Below, piece after piece: positions 37,785 to 47,022 of a stretch of 64,000 bases of DNA. Positions within the stretch are counted from its first letter, which is position 1, and each line of letters begins with the position of its first letter. Source of the DNA: Polynucleobacter asymbioticus (GTDB lineage Bacteria > Pseudomonadota > Gammaproteobacteria > Burkholderiales > Burkholderiaceae). The translations under genes and the position numbers were made by a program. The notes under the pieces are model-generated. The model searched no databases and had not been told where the DNA came from. It was given only the letters and a program-made list of their open reading frames with translations. Location: the NCBI RefSeq assembly GCF_018687575.1, contig NZ_CP061297.1, forward strand, positions 186,001-250,000, in the 5' to 3' direction.

Positions 37785-39251
37785 ATGAGATTTTTTGTTG
37801 TTTGTCCAGGCGGACTGGAAGTGCCACTTGCACAAGAGCTAGCAAGTATTGCGCAGCGTCCTGACTGCAAGGCTTTGGGCGCTTGGGTCATTGACCCAAC
37901 ACCTACGAGCCCTACTGGTGGAGTGGGTTTGGCGGCTCCTATCTCTGCAGCGATGGCTTTGAACTTACATTCCCGCATTGCAAGTCGAGTCTTGCTGCAA
38001 ATGGCTGAATCCCCATATCGTCAGGAAGAAGATTTATATAAGCTGGCTAGCGGTTTAGCTTGGGAGGAGTGGTTTTCCTCTAAACAAACCCTGCGCGTTG
38101 ATGTCACTGCACATCGCTCCCCACTAAAGAGTTTGAATTTCGCAACTCTGAAGATTAAGGATGCGATTGTTGATCGTCTCCGCGATGTCACTGGTGACCG
38201 TCCAAGTATTGATACCGCGTTTCCAGATGTGCGTGTTCAGGCTCATCTGACGGCAACACATGCCACAATCTATTTGGATACTTCTGGTGAGGCCTTATTT
38301 AAACGGGGCTGGCGTGATGAAAAAGGTGATGCACCTTTAAAAGAAAATCTCGCAGCAGGCATCCTGTCAATTACTGGCTGGAAACCTTCACAATCTTTAT
38401 TCGATCCAATGTGCGGTAGTGGAACCTTTTTAATTGAGGCTGCACAAATGGCCTTAGCTATTCCGCCAGGGGCCATTCGGGCGGGGATGTATGGCGATGA
38501 TGCCAAGCCGAGCCGCTTGGCTTATCGCCCATTGGTTACTTCAGCCCATGGCTTTGGTTTTCAACGACTCAAGCCTTTTAATGAGGCTGCTGAGCAAAAG
38601 CGCTGGGGCTCTCTGAAAGACGCTGCACATGCTGAAATGATGGAAAAGCGTAAACAGTTCCCAGATTCAGAATCGTTGGGGATTAGCGGTGGCGATATTA
38701 ATGAGCGCCTAGTGGCCATGTTTAAGGGTAATTGGCAGCGTGCGCAGTTGCCTGGGCTGCCAGTGACTCGTCAGATTGACGCTTTAGCTAGCAAGCCCCC
38801 AGCAAATGCTCAAGGTGGTGTGATGCTCTTGAATCCCCCATACGGCGAGCGCCTAGTAATCAAGGGTGGACGAGGTCAAGATCGTAATGTAGGTGGCGAT
38901 ATAGAGCGAGATGACTATGAGCAAGCCGAGGAGCCAGAAGATCGCTATGCCTTTAATCTAGAGACAGGTCGTCAGAGCGCTAAACGCTCTAGCCGCGAGT
39001 CTCTCAAAAAGTTACAAGCTCAAGAAGAGCAAGATCCAAAGTTTGTCGAGTTCTTAAGACAGTTTGGTCAGCACCTTAAGGATGATTTTGGCGGTTGGAA
39101 TGTTTTTGTATTAACGGCAGATATGGCCTTACCAGGGCAATTGCGCATCAAGGAATCTAAGCGCACACCATTATTTAATGGCCCCCTGGAATGCAGGCTG
39201 TTCAAGTTTGAGATGCATCAAAAACGCGATGCAGTAGCAGATTTAAAATAA
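37785..39251 (+). CDS. rlmL: 23S rRNA (guanine-N2)-methyltransferase, RlmL-type (THUMP + methyltransferase)
   Basis: 488 residues: a ferredoxin-like/THUMP RNA-binding part (about 1-170, ending RVQAHLTATHATIYLDTSGEALFKRG), then a Rossmann methyltransferase with LFDPMCGSGTFLIEAAQMA (about 206) and the catalytic NPPYGERL (about 350-357). It corresponds to the RlmL half of E. coli RlmKL (m2G2445 of 23S rRNA); the RlmK half is absent. A charged segment of about 60 residues (about 360-420) is inserted just after NPPYGERL before the last helix. A rubredoxin gene follows 24 bp downstream. Confidence 0.9.
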   Translation: MRFFVVCPGGLEVPLAQELASIAQRPDCKALGAWVIDPTPTSPTGGVGLAAPISAAMALNLHSRIASRVLLQMAESPYRQEEDLYKLASGLAWEEWFSSKQTLRVDVTAHRSPLKSLNFATLKIKDAIVDRLRDVTGDRPSIDTAFPDVRVQAHLTATHATIYLDTSGEALFKRGWRDEKGDAPLKENLAAGILSITGWKPSQSLFDPMCGSGTFLIEAAQMALAIPPGAIRAGMYGDDAKPSRLAYRPLVTSAHGFGFQRLKPFNEAAEQKRWGSLKDAAHAEMMEKRKQFPDSESLGISGGDINERLVAMFKGNWQRAQLPGLPVTRQIDALASKPPANAQGGVMLLNPPYGERLVIKGGRGQDRNVGGDIERDDYEQAEEPEDRYAFNLETGRQSAKRSSRESLKKLQAQEEQDPKFVEFLRQFGQHLKDDFGGWNVFVLTADMALPGQLRIKESKRTPLFNGPLECRLFKFEMHQKRDAVADLK

Positions 39252-39275
39252 AAAATATAGACAAGGAAGACGGCG

Positions 39276-39446
39276 ATGGAATTTAAAACATACATGTGCT
39301 TAATTTGCGGCTGGGTTTACGACGAAGCTGCTGGCTTACCGGAAGAGGGTATTGCACCGGGCACGCTTTGGAAAGATGTGCCCATGAATTGGACTTGCCC
39401 AGAGTGTGGCGCACGTAAAGAAGATTTTGAAATGATGGCGATTTAA
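39276..39446 (+). CDS. Rubredoxin
   Basis: A 56-residue one-iron electron carrier of the cytoplasm. MEFKTYMCLICGWVYDEAAG at the start and WTCPECGARKEDF near the end give the two CxxC/CPxCG knuckles (Cys8, Cys11, Cys41, Cys44) that hold iron. AAGGAAG lies 8-9 nt before ATG 39276, and the stop is TAA 39444-39446. It lies between rlmL and hemL. No alkane hydroxylase or other known partner is adjacent, so its electron acceptor is unknown. Confidence 0.95.
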   Translation: MEFKTYMCLICGWVYDEAAGLPEEGIAPGTLWKDVPMNWTCPECGARKEDFEMMAI

Positions 39447-39500
39447 TCGCTCCACATTAATTAACTACAAAAAATACTTTAGCGAAAGCAGGGCAGCATC

Positions 39501-40793
39501 TTGGGACAAAACGACATCTTATTTGAGCGTGCACAAAAAACGATTCCTGGAGGGGTGAACTCTCCAGTGCGCGCTTTTCGTCAGGTGGGTGGTACACCCC
39601 GTTTTGTTGCTAAGGCTAAAGGTCCTTATTTTTGGGATGCCGAAGGTACGCGCTATATTGATTTGATTATGTCTTGGGGTCCGATGATTGCGGGTCATGC
39701 GAATCCAGAAGTGGTTGAGGCGGTCAAGCAGGCAGCAGAAACCAGCTTTAGCTACGGCGCCCCTACCGAAGGTGAAATTGCATTAGCTGAACGCATCTGC
39801 CAGTTAGTCCCTAGTATTGAGCAAGTTCGTATGGTCTCGAGCGGAACTGAAGCCACTATGAGCGCTCTGCGTCTTGCACGTGGCTATACCGGTCGTGATC
39901 TCATTATTAAATTTGAAGGTTGCTATCACGGTCATGCTGATAGTTTGCTCGTTAAAGCGGGTTCGGGTCTTTTGACCTTTGCAGATTCCACTCAAAATGC
40001 TCCATCATCTGGTGGTGTGCCACACGATCTGGTAAAGCATACGATGGTGTTGCCATACAACGATGTGGCAGCGCTGAAGGAAGTCTTTCAGAAGCAAGGC
40101 AACCAGGTTGCCGCGGTGATTATTGAGCCGTTTGCTGGCAATATGAATCTCATTAAACCCTCAAAAGAATTTCTGACAACACTGCGTCAATTGACTAGCC
40201 AGCATGGCAGCGTATTAATTTACGACGAAGTGATGACGGGCTTTCGGGTTGCCTTGGGTGGCGCTCAATCTCTGCAAGGGATTACTCCTGACCTGACTTG
40301 TCTTGGCAAAGTCATGGGTGGCGGCATGCCGATGGCTGCCTTTGGCGGTAAAAAAGAAATCATGTCTAAGCTAGCCCCGCTGGGTAATGTGTATCAGGCG
40401 GGCACCTTATCAGGCAATCCGGTAGCCGTTGCTGCAGGCTTAAAGACCTTAGAGATTATTTCTAGAGAAGGTTTTTATGAGTGCCTGACTAGTCAAACTG
40501 AAAAGCTCATGGCTGGTTTAAAACTAGCTGCTGACGATGCGGGTGTGCCATTTTCGGTAGATAGCGTTGGTGGCATGTTCGGCTTTTACTTTGCCAATGA
40601 GGTTCCAACTTCTTTTGAAGCGGTGACTAAAACCGATATCGAAGCGTTTAAGAAATTTTTCCACCTGATGCTGGATCAAGGTGTGTATTTAGCACCGTCG
40701 GCATATGAAGCTGGATTTACCTCAATTACGCATGACAACGCCGTACTTGATGAAATCATTACTGCAGCAAAAACTGCATTTAAGAAGTTATAA
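39501..40793 (+). CDS. hemL: Glutamate-1-semialdehyde 2,1-aminomutase
   Basis: PLP enzyme making 5-aminolevulinate, the haem precursor, from glutamate-1-semialdehyde (C5 pathway). The 430 residues start with TTG at 39501, since the conserved N-terminus [25 protein letters not shown] begins there and the next Met is deep in the protein. PLP Lys270 is in [37 protein letters not shown] and [16 protein letters not shown] are typical. AGGG lies upstream at 39490-39493. It is the last gene of the plus-strand run and convergent with apaH. Confidence 0.96.
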   Translation: MGQNDILFERAQKTIPGGVNSPVRAFRQVGGTPRFVAKAKGPYFWDAEGTRYIDLIMSWGPMIAGHANPEVVEAVKQAAETSFSYGAPTEGEIALAERICQLVPSIEQVRMVSSGTEATMSALRLARGYTGRDLIIKFEGCYHGHADSLLVKAGSGLLTFADSTQNAPSSGGVPHDLVKHTMVLPYNDVAALKEVFQKQGNQVAAVIIEPFAGNMNLIKPSKEFLTTLRQLTSQHGSVLIYDEVMTGFRVALGGAQSLQGITPDLTCLGKVMGGGMPMAAFGGKKEIMSKLAPLGNVYQAGTLSGNPVAVAAGLKTLEIISREGFYECLTSQTEKLMAGLKLAADDAGVPFSVDSVGGMFGFYFANEVPTSFEAVTKTDIEAFKKFFHLMLDQGVYLAPSAYEAGFTSITHDNAVLDEIITAAKTAFKKL

Positions 40794-40826
40794 GAGAATT
40801 TCTTAGTAAGGAGCTGCTAGCAAGCA

Positions 40827-41666
40827 TTACATTCTGAGTGGATGGTCGTAGCCATCTACTTGGATAATCTTGAGATTCTTGCTGGGCTTGCCTGATTCTG
40901 GAATTTCCATTGCGGTGAGTTTTCCACCCCAGACGCAGCCTGTATCTAGTCCAATAACATTCTCATGTCGCAGTAGTCCTAGCGTTGACCAGTGCCCAAA
41001 GTAAATGAGGGAATCTTGGGTTTTTCTCTTGGGAGACTTGAACCAAGGGATATAACCCTTCGGACCATCTTCAAAACCTTCTTTACTCTCAAACTCCATG
41101 GTGCCTGTAGGGGTGCAAAAACGAATACGGGTTAGCGCATTGGTAATAGCGCGTAAACGGTCATACCCCTTGAGTGAGTTACTCCACTTATGGGGAGCAT
41201 TGCCATACATATTCGCTAAAAAATCTTTATAGGATTTTTTGCGAAGCACTTTTTCTACTTCTTGTGCGCACTCAATTGTTTGTTGGAGATCCCATTGAGG
41301 TACCACGCCTGCATGGACGGTCAATACCTTGCCATTGCTTAATGCCATGGGTCGATGGCGTAGCCAATTAATTAATTCCGCTCTATCGGGTGCATCTAGA
41401 ATGGGTTGTACGGTATCTAGCCCTTTAGTTCTTCGAATGCCAGCATCTACTGCAAGTAAATGAAGGTCATGATTTCCGAGAATGCACTCAATACGTTTTT
41501 CTTCTTGTAATTGCTTGAGGTAGCGTAAGGTGCCTAAAGAGTCGGGACCTCGATTAACCAGGTCACCCAAAAAAATCATCCTAGATTGAGTCGGGAGTTT
41601 TTTGACGAGTGCCTTCAAAGAGGGCGCGCAGCCCTGAATATCACCTACCGCATAAATCTTGTTCAT
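40827..41666 (-). CDS. apaH: Diadenosine tetraphosphatase (symmetrical)
   Basis: Hydrolyses Ap4A to two ADP and can remove Np4A caps from RNA. The 279 residues show the metallophosphatase signature: YAVGDIQGCAPSLKAL, FLGDLVNRGPDSLGTLRYL and ECILGNHDLHLLAV with metal-binding Asp, His and Asn, then the downstream VHAGVVPQWD and FGHWSTLGL. It is 36 bp downstream of phrB on the same strand. Confidence 0.95.
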   Translation of the reverse strand: MNKIYAVGDIQGCAPSLKALVKKLPTQSRMIFLGDLVNRGPDSLGTLRYLKQLQEEKRIECILGNHDLHLLAVDAGIRRTKGLDTVQPILDAPDRAELINWLRHRPMALSNGKVLTVHAGVVPQWDLQQTIECAQEVEKVLRKKSYKDFLANMYGNAPHKWSNSLKGYDRLRAITNALTRIRFCTPTGTMEFESKEGFEDGPKGYIPWFKSPKRKTQDSLIYFGHWSTLGLLRHENVIGLDTGCVWGGKLTAMEIPESGKPSKNLKIIQVDGYDHPLRM

Positions 41667-41702
41667 ACCCTATCTTAAAGCGGAACGAACTAAGACCCGC
41701 AA

Positions 41703-43193
41703 TTAAGTTACCGAATCCTCAGAAGTCACTTTTTTAACTACGCTATAGCGCACTAATGTCTTTTTGCGTGCTTGGTCATGATTAACAACTGGTAGGGGGT
41801 AGTCACGACCCAGAAGGATTCCAGCCGCTTCTAGTTCAATGTGACCAGCTTCCCAAGGCGCATGAATGGATTTTTTGGAGAGCTTGTCGAGTTGCGGTAA
41901 ATAGCGACGAATGAACTTTCCTTCGGGATCAAACTTTTGGGATTGGGTGATTGGGTTAAAAATGCGGAAGTAGGGTTGTGCATCACATCCTGAGGAGGAG
42001 GCCCATTGCCAGCCACCATTATTGGACGATAGCTCAAAATCGTTGAGGTGTTTTGCAAAATACATTTCGCCCCAGCGCCAATCAATTCCTAAATCCTTAG
42101 TAAGGAAGCTGGCAACTACCATGCGAAGACGATTATGCATATAGCCACTTTGATTGAGTTGATGCATTGCGGCGTCTACTAGTGGGTAACCAGTTTTGCC
42201 ATCGCACCAAGATTTAAATAGTTTTTTGGCAGTGGCACCACTTTCCCATTCGATATTGTCATAGTCTGCTTTGAAGGCTGCACCTTCAGCAAGACGTGGA
42301 TGGTTCGCCAGAATCATGAAATAAAAATCACGCCAGATCAGTTCGCTTAACCAGATCGTTGCACCCATGCTGCCTGCCAGCATGCGGCGGTGGGCTTCAC
42401 GTACCAAGCCTCTAATCGAGAGCATACCAAAGCGTAGGTGTGTCGACAGATAGCTCACGCCCTTAATGGCCGGGAAGTCGCGACCGATTTGATACTGATC
42501 GATGCGATGGAGGAAGTCTTCTAAGAAGCTCTGGCCACCCTCAGATCCTGGCGGGAGATAAGTTTCAATTCCAGTCGGGCTAAAGCCCATTGATTGTAGA
42601 GGTGGAATAGGAGATTCCAAAGTATGTGGGATGGCTGCGAATTGCCCTTTCTTAGGAGTGCAGTCATATGCTGCGATATCTTTTTCTTGTAGCGTTTTGA
42701 GCCAATTATTCTTATAGGGGGTAAAGATTGAGAACACCGTATTTGAGTTAGTTAGAATTTCTTTCTTCTCAAAAATCACTTGGTCTTTAAAAGAGTCGAA
42801 TTCAATGCCCCGCTTTTCTAGTGATTGCCTTACAGAGTCATCGCGGGCAATTGCCGATGGTTCATAGTCATGATTAGCATAGACGCTGTTGACGCCTAAT
42901 AATTTCGCGATTTTAGGAATGCATTCCGTAGGTTTGCCATGCTGTACAACAAGTCCGCCACCTTGTTTTCTTAAGGCTTCATCAATCTGTTTTAGCCCTT
43001 GCCAAATAAAATCTACACGTCGATCATGCCTTAAGCCTGTCTCGTCCAAATCCTCGCTGCGGAGTGGTTCTAGGATGTCAGTATCGAAAATAAAGGTCAG
43101 CCATACCTGCGCATTATTTTTAAGGGCATGATGGAGAGCGGCATTGTCATAGAGGCGAAGGTCACGACGGAGCCAAACGAGAGCTTTTTTCAT
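41703..43193 (-). CDS. phrB: Deoxyribodipyrimidine photolyase (CPD class I)
   Basis: Light-driven repair of cyclobutane pyrimidine dimers. About 496 residues: the N-terminal antenna-binding alpha/beta domain (KKALVWLRRDLRLYDNAAL) and the C-terminal FAD domain with GMLSIRGLVREAH, WLSELIWRDFYFMIL, CDGKTGYPLVDAAMHQLNQSGYMHNRLRM and WQWASSSGCDAQPYFRIFNP. All FAD-contact blocks are present, so it is likely a photolyase rather than a photoreceptor. ATG 43193 is preferred; ATG 43202 is also in frame. It fits a sunlit-water organism. Confidence 0.95.
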   Translation of the reverse strand: MKKALVWLRRDLRLYDNAALHHALKNNAQVWLTFIFDTDILEPLRSEDLDETGLRHDRRVDFIWQGLKQIDEALRKQGGGLVVQHGKPTECIPKIAKLLGVNSVYANHDYEPSAIARDDSVRQSLEKRGIEFDSFKDQVIFEKKEILTNSNTVFSIFTPYKNNWLKTLQEKDIAAYDCTPKKGQFAAIPHTLESPIPPLQSMGFSPTGIETYLPPGSEGGQSFLEDFLHRIDQYQIGRDFPAIKGVSYLSTHLRFGMLSIRGLVREAHRRMLAGSMGATIWLSELIWRDFYFMILANHPRLAEGAAFKADYDNIEWESGATAKKLFKSWCDGKTGYPLVDAAMHQLNQSGYMHNRLRMVVASFLTKDLGIDWRWGEMYFAKHLNDFELSSNNGGWQWASSSGCDAQPYFRIFNPITQSQKFDPEGKFIRRYLPQLDKLSKKSIHAPWEAGHIELEAAGILLGRDYPLPVVNHDQARKKTLVRYSVVKKVTSEDSVT

Positions 43194-43227
43194 AGCCAAC
43201 ATCTTAGGGCTTATTGATGAAAAGTGC

Positions 43228-43254
43228 TTGAATTCAGTGGAATTTCTGTAAAAT
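43228..43254 (+). promoter_or_regulatory. possible promoter of yqgE-ruvX-pyrR-pyrB
   Basis: TTGAAT (43228-43233) and TAAAAT (43249-43254) are separated by 15 bp, shorter than ideal. The start codon is 9 nt after the -10 element and no Shine-Dalgarno is seen, so the transcript may be leaderless or nearly so. Confidence 0.4.
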
Positions 43255-43263
43255 CAATCCCAT

Positions 43264-43920
43264 ATGAGCATGGCCAAAAAAGCCTCCACAGAAGCCGTTC
43301 AGGCTTCGCATTTAGCTAAGATGCTAGATTCATCAATTTCCTTTTCTGCAAACCACCTTGCCAATCAATTTTTGATTGCTATGCCAGGGATGTTGGACCC
43401 CAATTTTGAAGGCTCTGTCATTTACCTTTTTGAGCATACCGAGCGCGGTGCCATGGGTTTGGTTGTTAATCGTCCGACCGAGGTCGATTTGGCAACTTTG
43501 TTTGATAAGGTTGAGCTGAAGCTAGAAATTACCCCATTATTGGATCAGCCCGTGTACTTTGGCGGTCCTGTCCAAATCGAACGGGGGTTTGTTTTGCATG
43601 AGACCTCCACAGAGGTGGCGTATAGCTCTTCATTATCCGTTCCAGGCGGCCTCACGATGACTACTTCTAAAGATGTGCTTGAGGCTGTAGCAGCAGGTAA
43701 TGGCCCCAGTAAGTTTCTAATGACTTTGGGGTATTCAGGCTGGGGTGCGGGACAGCTTGAAGAGGAAATTACCCTCAATGGCTGGATGAATGTTCCTCTA
43801 TCTCAGCAGCAAATGATCGATATTATTTTTGATACCCCCTCTAGTCAGCGCTACGAGAGAGCGATCAGTCATCTGGGCTTTGACCCTTCCTGCTTATCAG
43901 GTCAAACGGGGCATGCCTAA
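43264..43920 (+). CDS. YqgE/AlgH family protein
   Basis: A 218-residue cytoplasmic protein of unknown exact function (UPF0301). After a 35-residue variable start the family core begins: LANQFLIAMPGMLDPNFEGSVIYLFEHTERGAMGLVVNRP, with PVYFGGPV and LGYSGWGAGQLEEEI. It stands just before ruvX (overlap or near-overlap), the almost universal neighbour of this family. Starts at ATG 43264 or 43270. Confidence 0.93.
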   Translation: MSMAKKASTEAVQASHLAKMLDSSISFSANHLANQFLIAMPGMLDPNFEGSVIYLFEHTERGAMGLVVNRPTEVDLATLFDKVELKLEITPLLDQPVYFGGPVQIERGFVLHETSTEVAYSSSLSVPGGLTMTTSKDVLEAVAAGNGPSKFLMTLGYSGWGAGQLEEEITLNGWMNVPLSQQQMIDIIFDTPSSQRYERAISHLGFDPSCLSGQTGHA

Positions 43921-43924
43921 GGAT

Positions 43925-44335
43925 ATGGGCGCAAAAGAGTTAACCATCATGGCTTTTGACTATGGCACTCGCCGTATCGGCGTAGCAGTGGGCAATACCT
44001 TGACCCAAGCGGGACAGCCCTTGAAAACCATTACAGAGGCTTCTAGTGATGCAAGTTTTAAGGTGATCGAGGAATTGCTTAAGGAGTGGCTGCCTAACCA
44101 GTTAGTGGTTGGTTTGCCATGTCATCCAGATGGCACCGAACATGAAATGAGTGCAAGGGCGCGGCGTTTTGGCAATCAGCTTCATGGACGTTTTGGGTTG
44201 CCAGTAGCCTGGGTGGATGAGCGCTATACCTCAGCAGTTTTAGAATCAGACCCAGAGATGCGGGACAATTTAGATGCCAAGTCAGCAGCCTTAATTTTGG
44301 AGCAGTATTTTCTTGAAAAGAATTGGATTGGTTGA
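43925..44335 (+). CDS. ruvX: Pre-16S rRNA-processing nuclease RuvX (YqgF)
   Basis: RNase H-fold nuclease needed for 16S rRNA 5'-end maturation, also annotated as putative Holliday junction resolvase. About 136 residues: the catalytic MAFDYGTRRIGVAVG, LLKEWLPNQLVVGLPCHPDGTEHEMS, VAWVDERYTSAVLESD and the C-terminal DAKSAALILEQYF with the last acidic residue. Starts possible at ATG 43913, 43925 and 43949; 43925 gives a length like E. coli. It overlaps or abuts yqgE, and pyrR begins 2 bp after its stop. Confidence 0.94.
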   Translation: MGAKELTIMAFDYGTRRIGVAVGNTLTQAGQPLKTITEASSDASFKVIEELLKEWLPNQLVVGLPCHPDGTEHEMSARARRFGNQLHGRFGLPVAWVDERYTSAVLESDPEMRDNLDAKSAALILEQYFLEKNWIG

Positions 44336-44336
44336 G

Positions 44337-44843
44337 ATGAATGCAGAGCGGTCGTATCGGAAACTATTAGAGGTAATCAAGCTTCGTAAAGATGCAAATG
44401 AGGTCTTTGAGTTGGCTGGTCTTGCGATGGGTGGTGCTTGGATTGCGGAGCGTTTGGCTGTCGATCTCAATTTGCCCCACTACGGTGTGATTAATGTGGC
44501 TTTTCATCGGGATGATTATGCAGAGAAGGGGATGACCGCGCTTCGTACTGCTAGCACGATGTCGACGAATCTTCCCTTTGAAGTAAATGGTGCAAATATG
44601 ATCTTGATCGATGATGTTTTATTGACGGGTCGTACAGTTCGAGCAGCCCTTAATGAACTATTTGATTTTGGTCGGCCGGCACAAGTGCAGTTGATGGTAT
44701 TGGCCGATCGTGAGAATCGTGAGTTACCAATCTCTGCTGATTTTGTGGGGGAGCAAGTGAGTGTTCCAGACAATAAAATATTAGTTTTAGAAAAAGATGA
44801 TGCTGGCAAGTTCAGCTTTCAATTAGAGGCGCGCACAGCATGA
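44337..44843 (+). CDS. pyrR: PyrR bifunctional regulator / uracil phosphoribosyltransferase
   Basis: 168 residues of the type I phosphoribosyltransferase fold. The PRPP loop [23 protein letters not shown] (about residues 85-105) carries the acidic pair and [15 protein letters not shown] and DDYAEKG regions match PyrR. In Gram-positives PyrR attenuates pyr mRNA; in proteobacteria its regulatory role is less clear and no pyr attenuator was recognised upstream here. ATG 44337 lies just after the ruvX stop. The stop overlaps pyrB as ATGA. Confidence 0.93.
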   Translation: MNAERSYRKLLEVIKLRKDANEVFELAGLAMGGAWIAERLAVDLNLPHYGVINVAFHRDDYAEKGMTALRTASTMSTNLPFEVNGANMILIDDVLLTGRTVRAALNELFDFGRPAQVQLMVLADRENRELPISADFVGEQVSVPDNKILVLEKDDAGKFSFQLEARTA

Positions 44844-45832
44844 GTCTAGATACCACTTTAGTGAATACTCCATTGAGCAGCCCCGTAAACCAATTTAATA
44901 GTTCTGGTGAGCTAACTCATCTTCTCACCCTAGAGGGTTTACCTAAGGAGCAGATTCTACATATTTTGGATACCGCTCAGCAGTTTGTGAGCATTACGGA
45001 TCCTGCTAGAGAGGTAAAAAAAGTACCTCTACTGCGAGGTAAAAGCGTATTTAATCTCTTTTTTGAGAACTCTACACGCACGCGAACTACTTTTGAGATT
45101 GCTGCCAAACGTTTATCGGCCGATGTAATTAATCTGGATATCTCCACTTCTTCTACGGCTAAAGGTGAGAGTCTTTTAGATACCATTGATAACTTGGTAG
45201 CTATGCAGGCAGATATTTTTGTTGTACGCCACAGCGTCTCTCGGGCGCCGATTGAGATTGCTCAACATGTTCCACCACATGTGCACGTTGTGAACGCGGG
45301 TGATGGTAGTCATCAGCATCCTACGCAAGGCTTGCTTGATATGTATACGATGCGCCACTTTAAGAAAGACTTTAGTGGACTAAAGGTCGCTATCGTTGGC
45401 GATATCGTGCATAGCCGTGTTGCTAAATCCAATATCTGTGCATTGAGAACTTTGGGCTGTACTGATATCAGGGCTATTGGCCCTGAGAGCCTGCTACCAA
45501 GTGACTTGGATATGCTTGGGGTTAAGGTCTTCCATAGCATGGAGGAGGGTCTTAAAGGTGTTGATGTGGTGATGACTCTGCGTATTCAGAAAGAGCGCAT
45601 GGAAGCTGGTCAGGTACCTGAGGGCGATGCCTTCTTTAAGCAATATGGCTTAACCCCTACACGCCTAGCCTTAGCTAAACCCGATGCCATTGTGATGCAT
45701 CCAGGCCCAATGAATCGTGGCGTAGAGATAGATTCAGCAGTTGCAGATGGCCCGCAATCTGTCATCTTGAATCAAGTGACCTTTGGTATTGCGGTGCGGA
45801 TGGCGGTGATGTCGATTGTTGCGGGGAACTAG
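44840..45832 (+). CDS. pyrB: Aspartate carbamoyltransferase catalytic subunit
   Basis: Committed step of pyrimidine synthesis, joining carbamoyl phosphate and aspartate. The 330 residues include a 25-residue N-terminal lead, then the carbamoyl phosphate signature [43 protein letters not shown] and [13 protein letters not shown]. No regulatory pyrI follows. ATG 44840 overlaps the pyrR stop. The dihydroorotase-like gene often found next in betaproteobacteria is missing; instead a polysaccharide cluster starts 27 bp later. Confidence 0.97.
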   Translation: MSLDTTLVNTPLSSPVNQFNSSGELTHLLTLEGLPKEQILHILDTAQQFVSITDPAREVKKVPLLRGKSVFNLFFENSTRTRTTFEIAAKRLSADVINLDISTSSTAKGESLLDTIDNLVAMQADIFVVRHSVSRAPIEIAQHVPPHVHVVNAGDGSHQHPTQGLLDMYTMRHFKKDFSGLKVAIVGDIVHSRVAKSNICALRTLGCTDIRAIGPESLLPSDLDMLGVKVFHSMEEGLKGVDVVMTLRIQKERMEAGQVPEGDAFFKQYGLTPTRLALAKPDAIVMHPGPMNRGVEIDSAVADGPQSVILNQVTFGIAVRMAVMSIVAGN

Positions 45833-45859
45833 AGGCAATTCATGGCCTCAACAGCAGTT

Positions 45860-46924
45860 CTATGAAGATGTACCGTCTTGAATTTCTTTAAATTTAGCAA
45901 GAATAGTCTTTGCCATTTCATCATAAGAGAAGCGGCCTTCAATGAAATCTCTTCCTAATGCTGCAACATTCTCAATTTTTTTCTTGTCATCAAGCAGCAT
46001 AGAGAGTGATTGCTTGAATTCATCAATATTATTAAAAAGAATTAAGTTCTGATTATTAATTAATTCTGGATGGAGTTCATCGTAATTGTCAGAGCAAAGA
46101 ATTGATCCCGAAGCCAAAATTTCGTAAGGCCTCATGTTGATTCCGCTTTGAGCCTCTAGTGCATTTTCTGGCCTTGCAATAATGCTCAGAACAACTTTGG
46201 ATGAGTTGTAGAGCTTATTTAACTTTTCCCCATAGCATTCAATGCCTTTGATTGCTTTAAGTAGCGACGGCTTAGATAAAGCAGGTGCCACCCACCTTGA
46301 GCCATAGAGACTAACTTTATTGGTTACCTCTAATGCCGCTAGAATAAATTTCTCCCGGTGTACGCTATGTTTGCCAACAAACGAGATATCAATTGATTTT
46401 TTAGTGCCAGGAATATAGCGGAATTCATGATGATCGACTGCGTGTGGCAAATAACTTGTATTTGTAAATCCCAGCTCATTCAATACTCTTATCGCAATCT
46501 TGCTATAAGAAAAATACCAATCAAGATCCTTAGAAAATAAAGCTAGTCGATTAGGGTCTTGAACTGGGTCAACTAACCAGGCAATCTTAGGGACATTAAT
46601 TTGGGTGAGCGTTGATTCTGAATAATGAATGCCGTGTATAAAAAATACGAAATCAGGATTATTTTCTTTGTAAAACTTCACTAGCTCTGTATTGAGATAG
46701 TTCCAATGCGTTAATGGGTGTCTTGAAAAAAGAAACTTCCCCTTTTTAAGAATCCGAAGGTTGTGAGCCCACTTATTAATCGCGTGGAATACGTACTTAT
46801 CGACCCAATGGTGATGTTCATTTGCCAGGAAGGTAATTGTTTCTACCCCAGCATTTTCAAACCCCTTTTCCAGTCCTGGAACGATGGCTGGCTTAGATTG
46901 ATAAACAATAAGAATACGGGTCAT
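45860..46924 (-). CDS. CgeB-like glycosyltransferase (GT-B fold)
   Basis: 354 residues, cytoplasmic. The N-terminus MTRILIVYQSKPAIVPGLEKGF resembles the first Rossmann half of CgeB/DUF3880 proteins, with IAWLVDPVQDPNRL in the middle. The C-terminal half has the signature-like SGINMRPYEILASGSILCSDNYDEL, matching the glycosyltransferase family 1-type block of CgeB relatives that binds the nucleotide sugar. It probably adds a sugar to the O-antigen; donor and acceptor are unknown. It is convergent with pyrB and divergent from the methyltransferase. Confidence 0.75.
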   Translation of the reverse strand: MTRILIVYQSKPAIVPGLEKGFENAGVETITFLANEHHHWVDKYVFHAINKWAHNLRILKKGKFLFSRHPLTHWNYLNTELVKFYKENNPDFVFFIHGIHYSESTLTQINVPKIAWLVDPVQDPNRLALFSKDLDWYFSYSKIAIRVLNELGFTNTSYLPHAVDHHEFRYIPGTKKSIDISFVGKHSVHREKFILAALEVTNKVSLYGSRWVAPALSKPSLLKAIKGIECYGEKLNKLYNSSKVVLSIIARPENALEAQSGINMRPYEILASGSILCSDNYDELHPELINNQNLILFNNIDEFKQSLSMLLDDKKKIENVAALGRDFIEGRFSYDEMAKTILAKFKEIQDGTSS

Positions 46925-47022
46925 GAGGGGTGAGGCCTTGGTGGCGATGATTTGTAAGTTTACAATGCCATTGAATACTTCTTTTGTTGCTAAGAGAAAC
47001 TTTAATCAATGCCAGAGGCTAT

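Noticed and set aside
43194..43263. Possible PyrR attenuator or pyrimidine riboswitch upstream of the pyr operon
   Set aside because: The gap is only 70 bp with no terminator/antiterminator pair; no PyrR-binding loop consensus was recognised.
45832..45849. GAGGC/GCCTC inverted repeat after pyrB as terminator
   Set aside because: The stem is 5 bp and not followed by T's on either strand.
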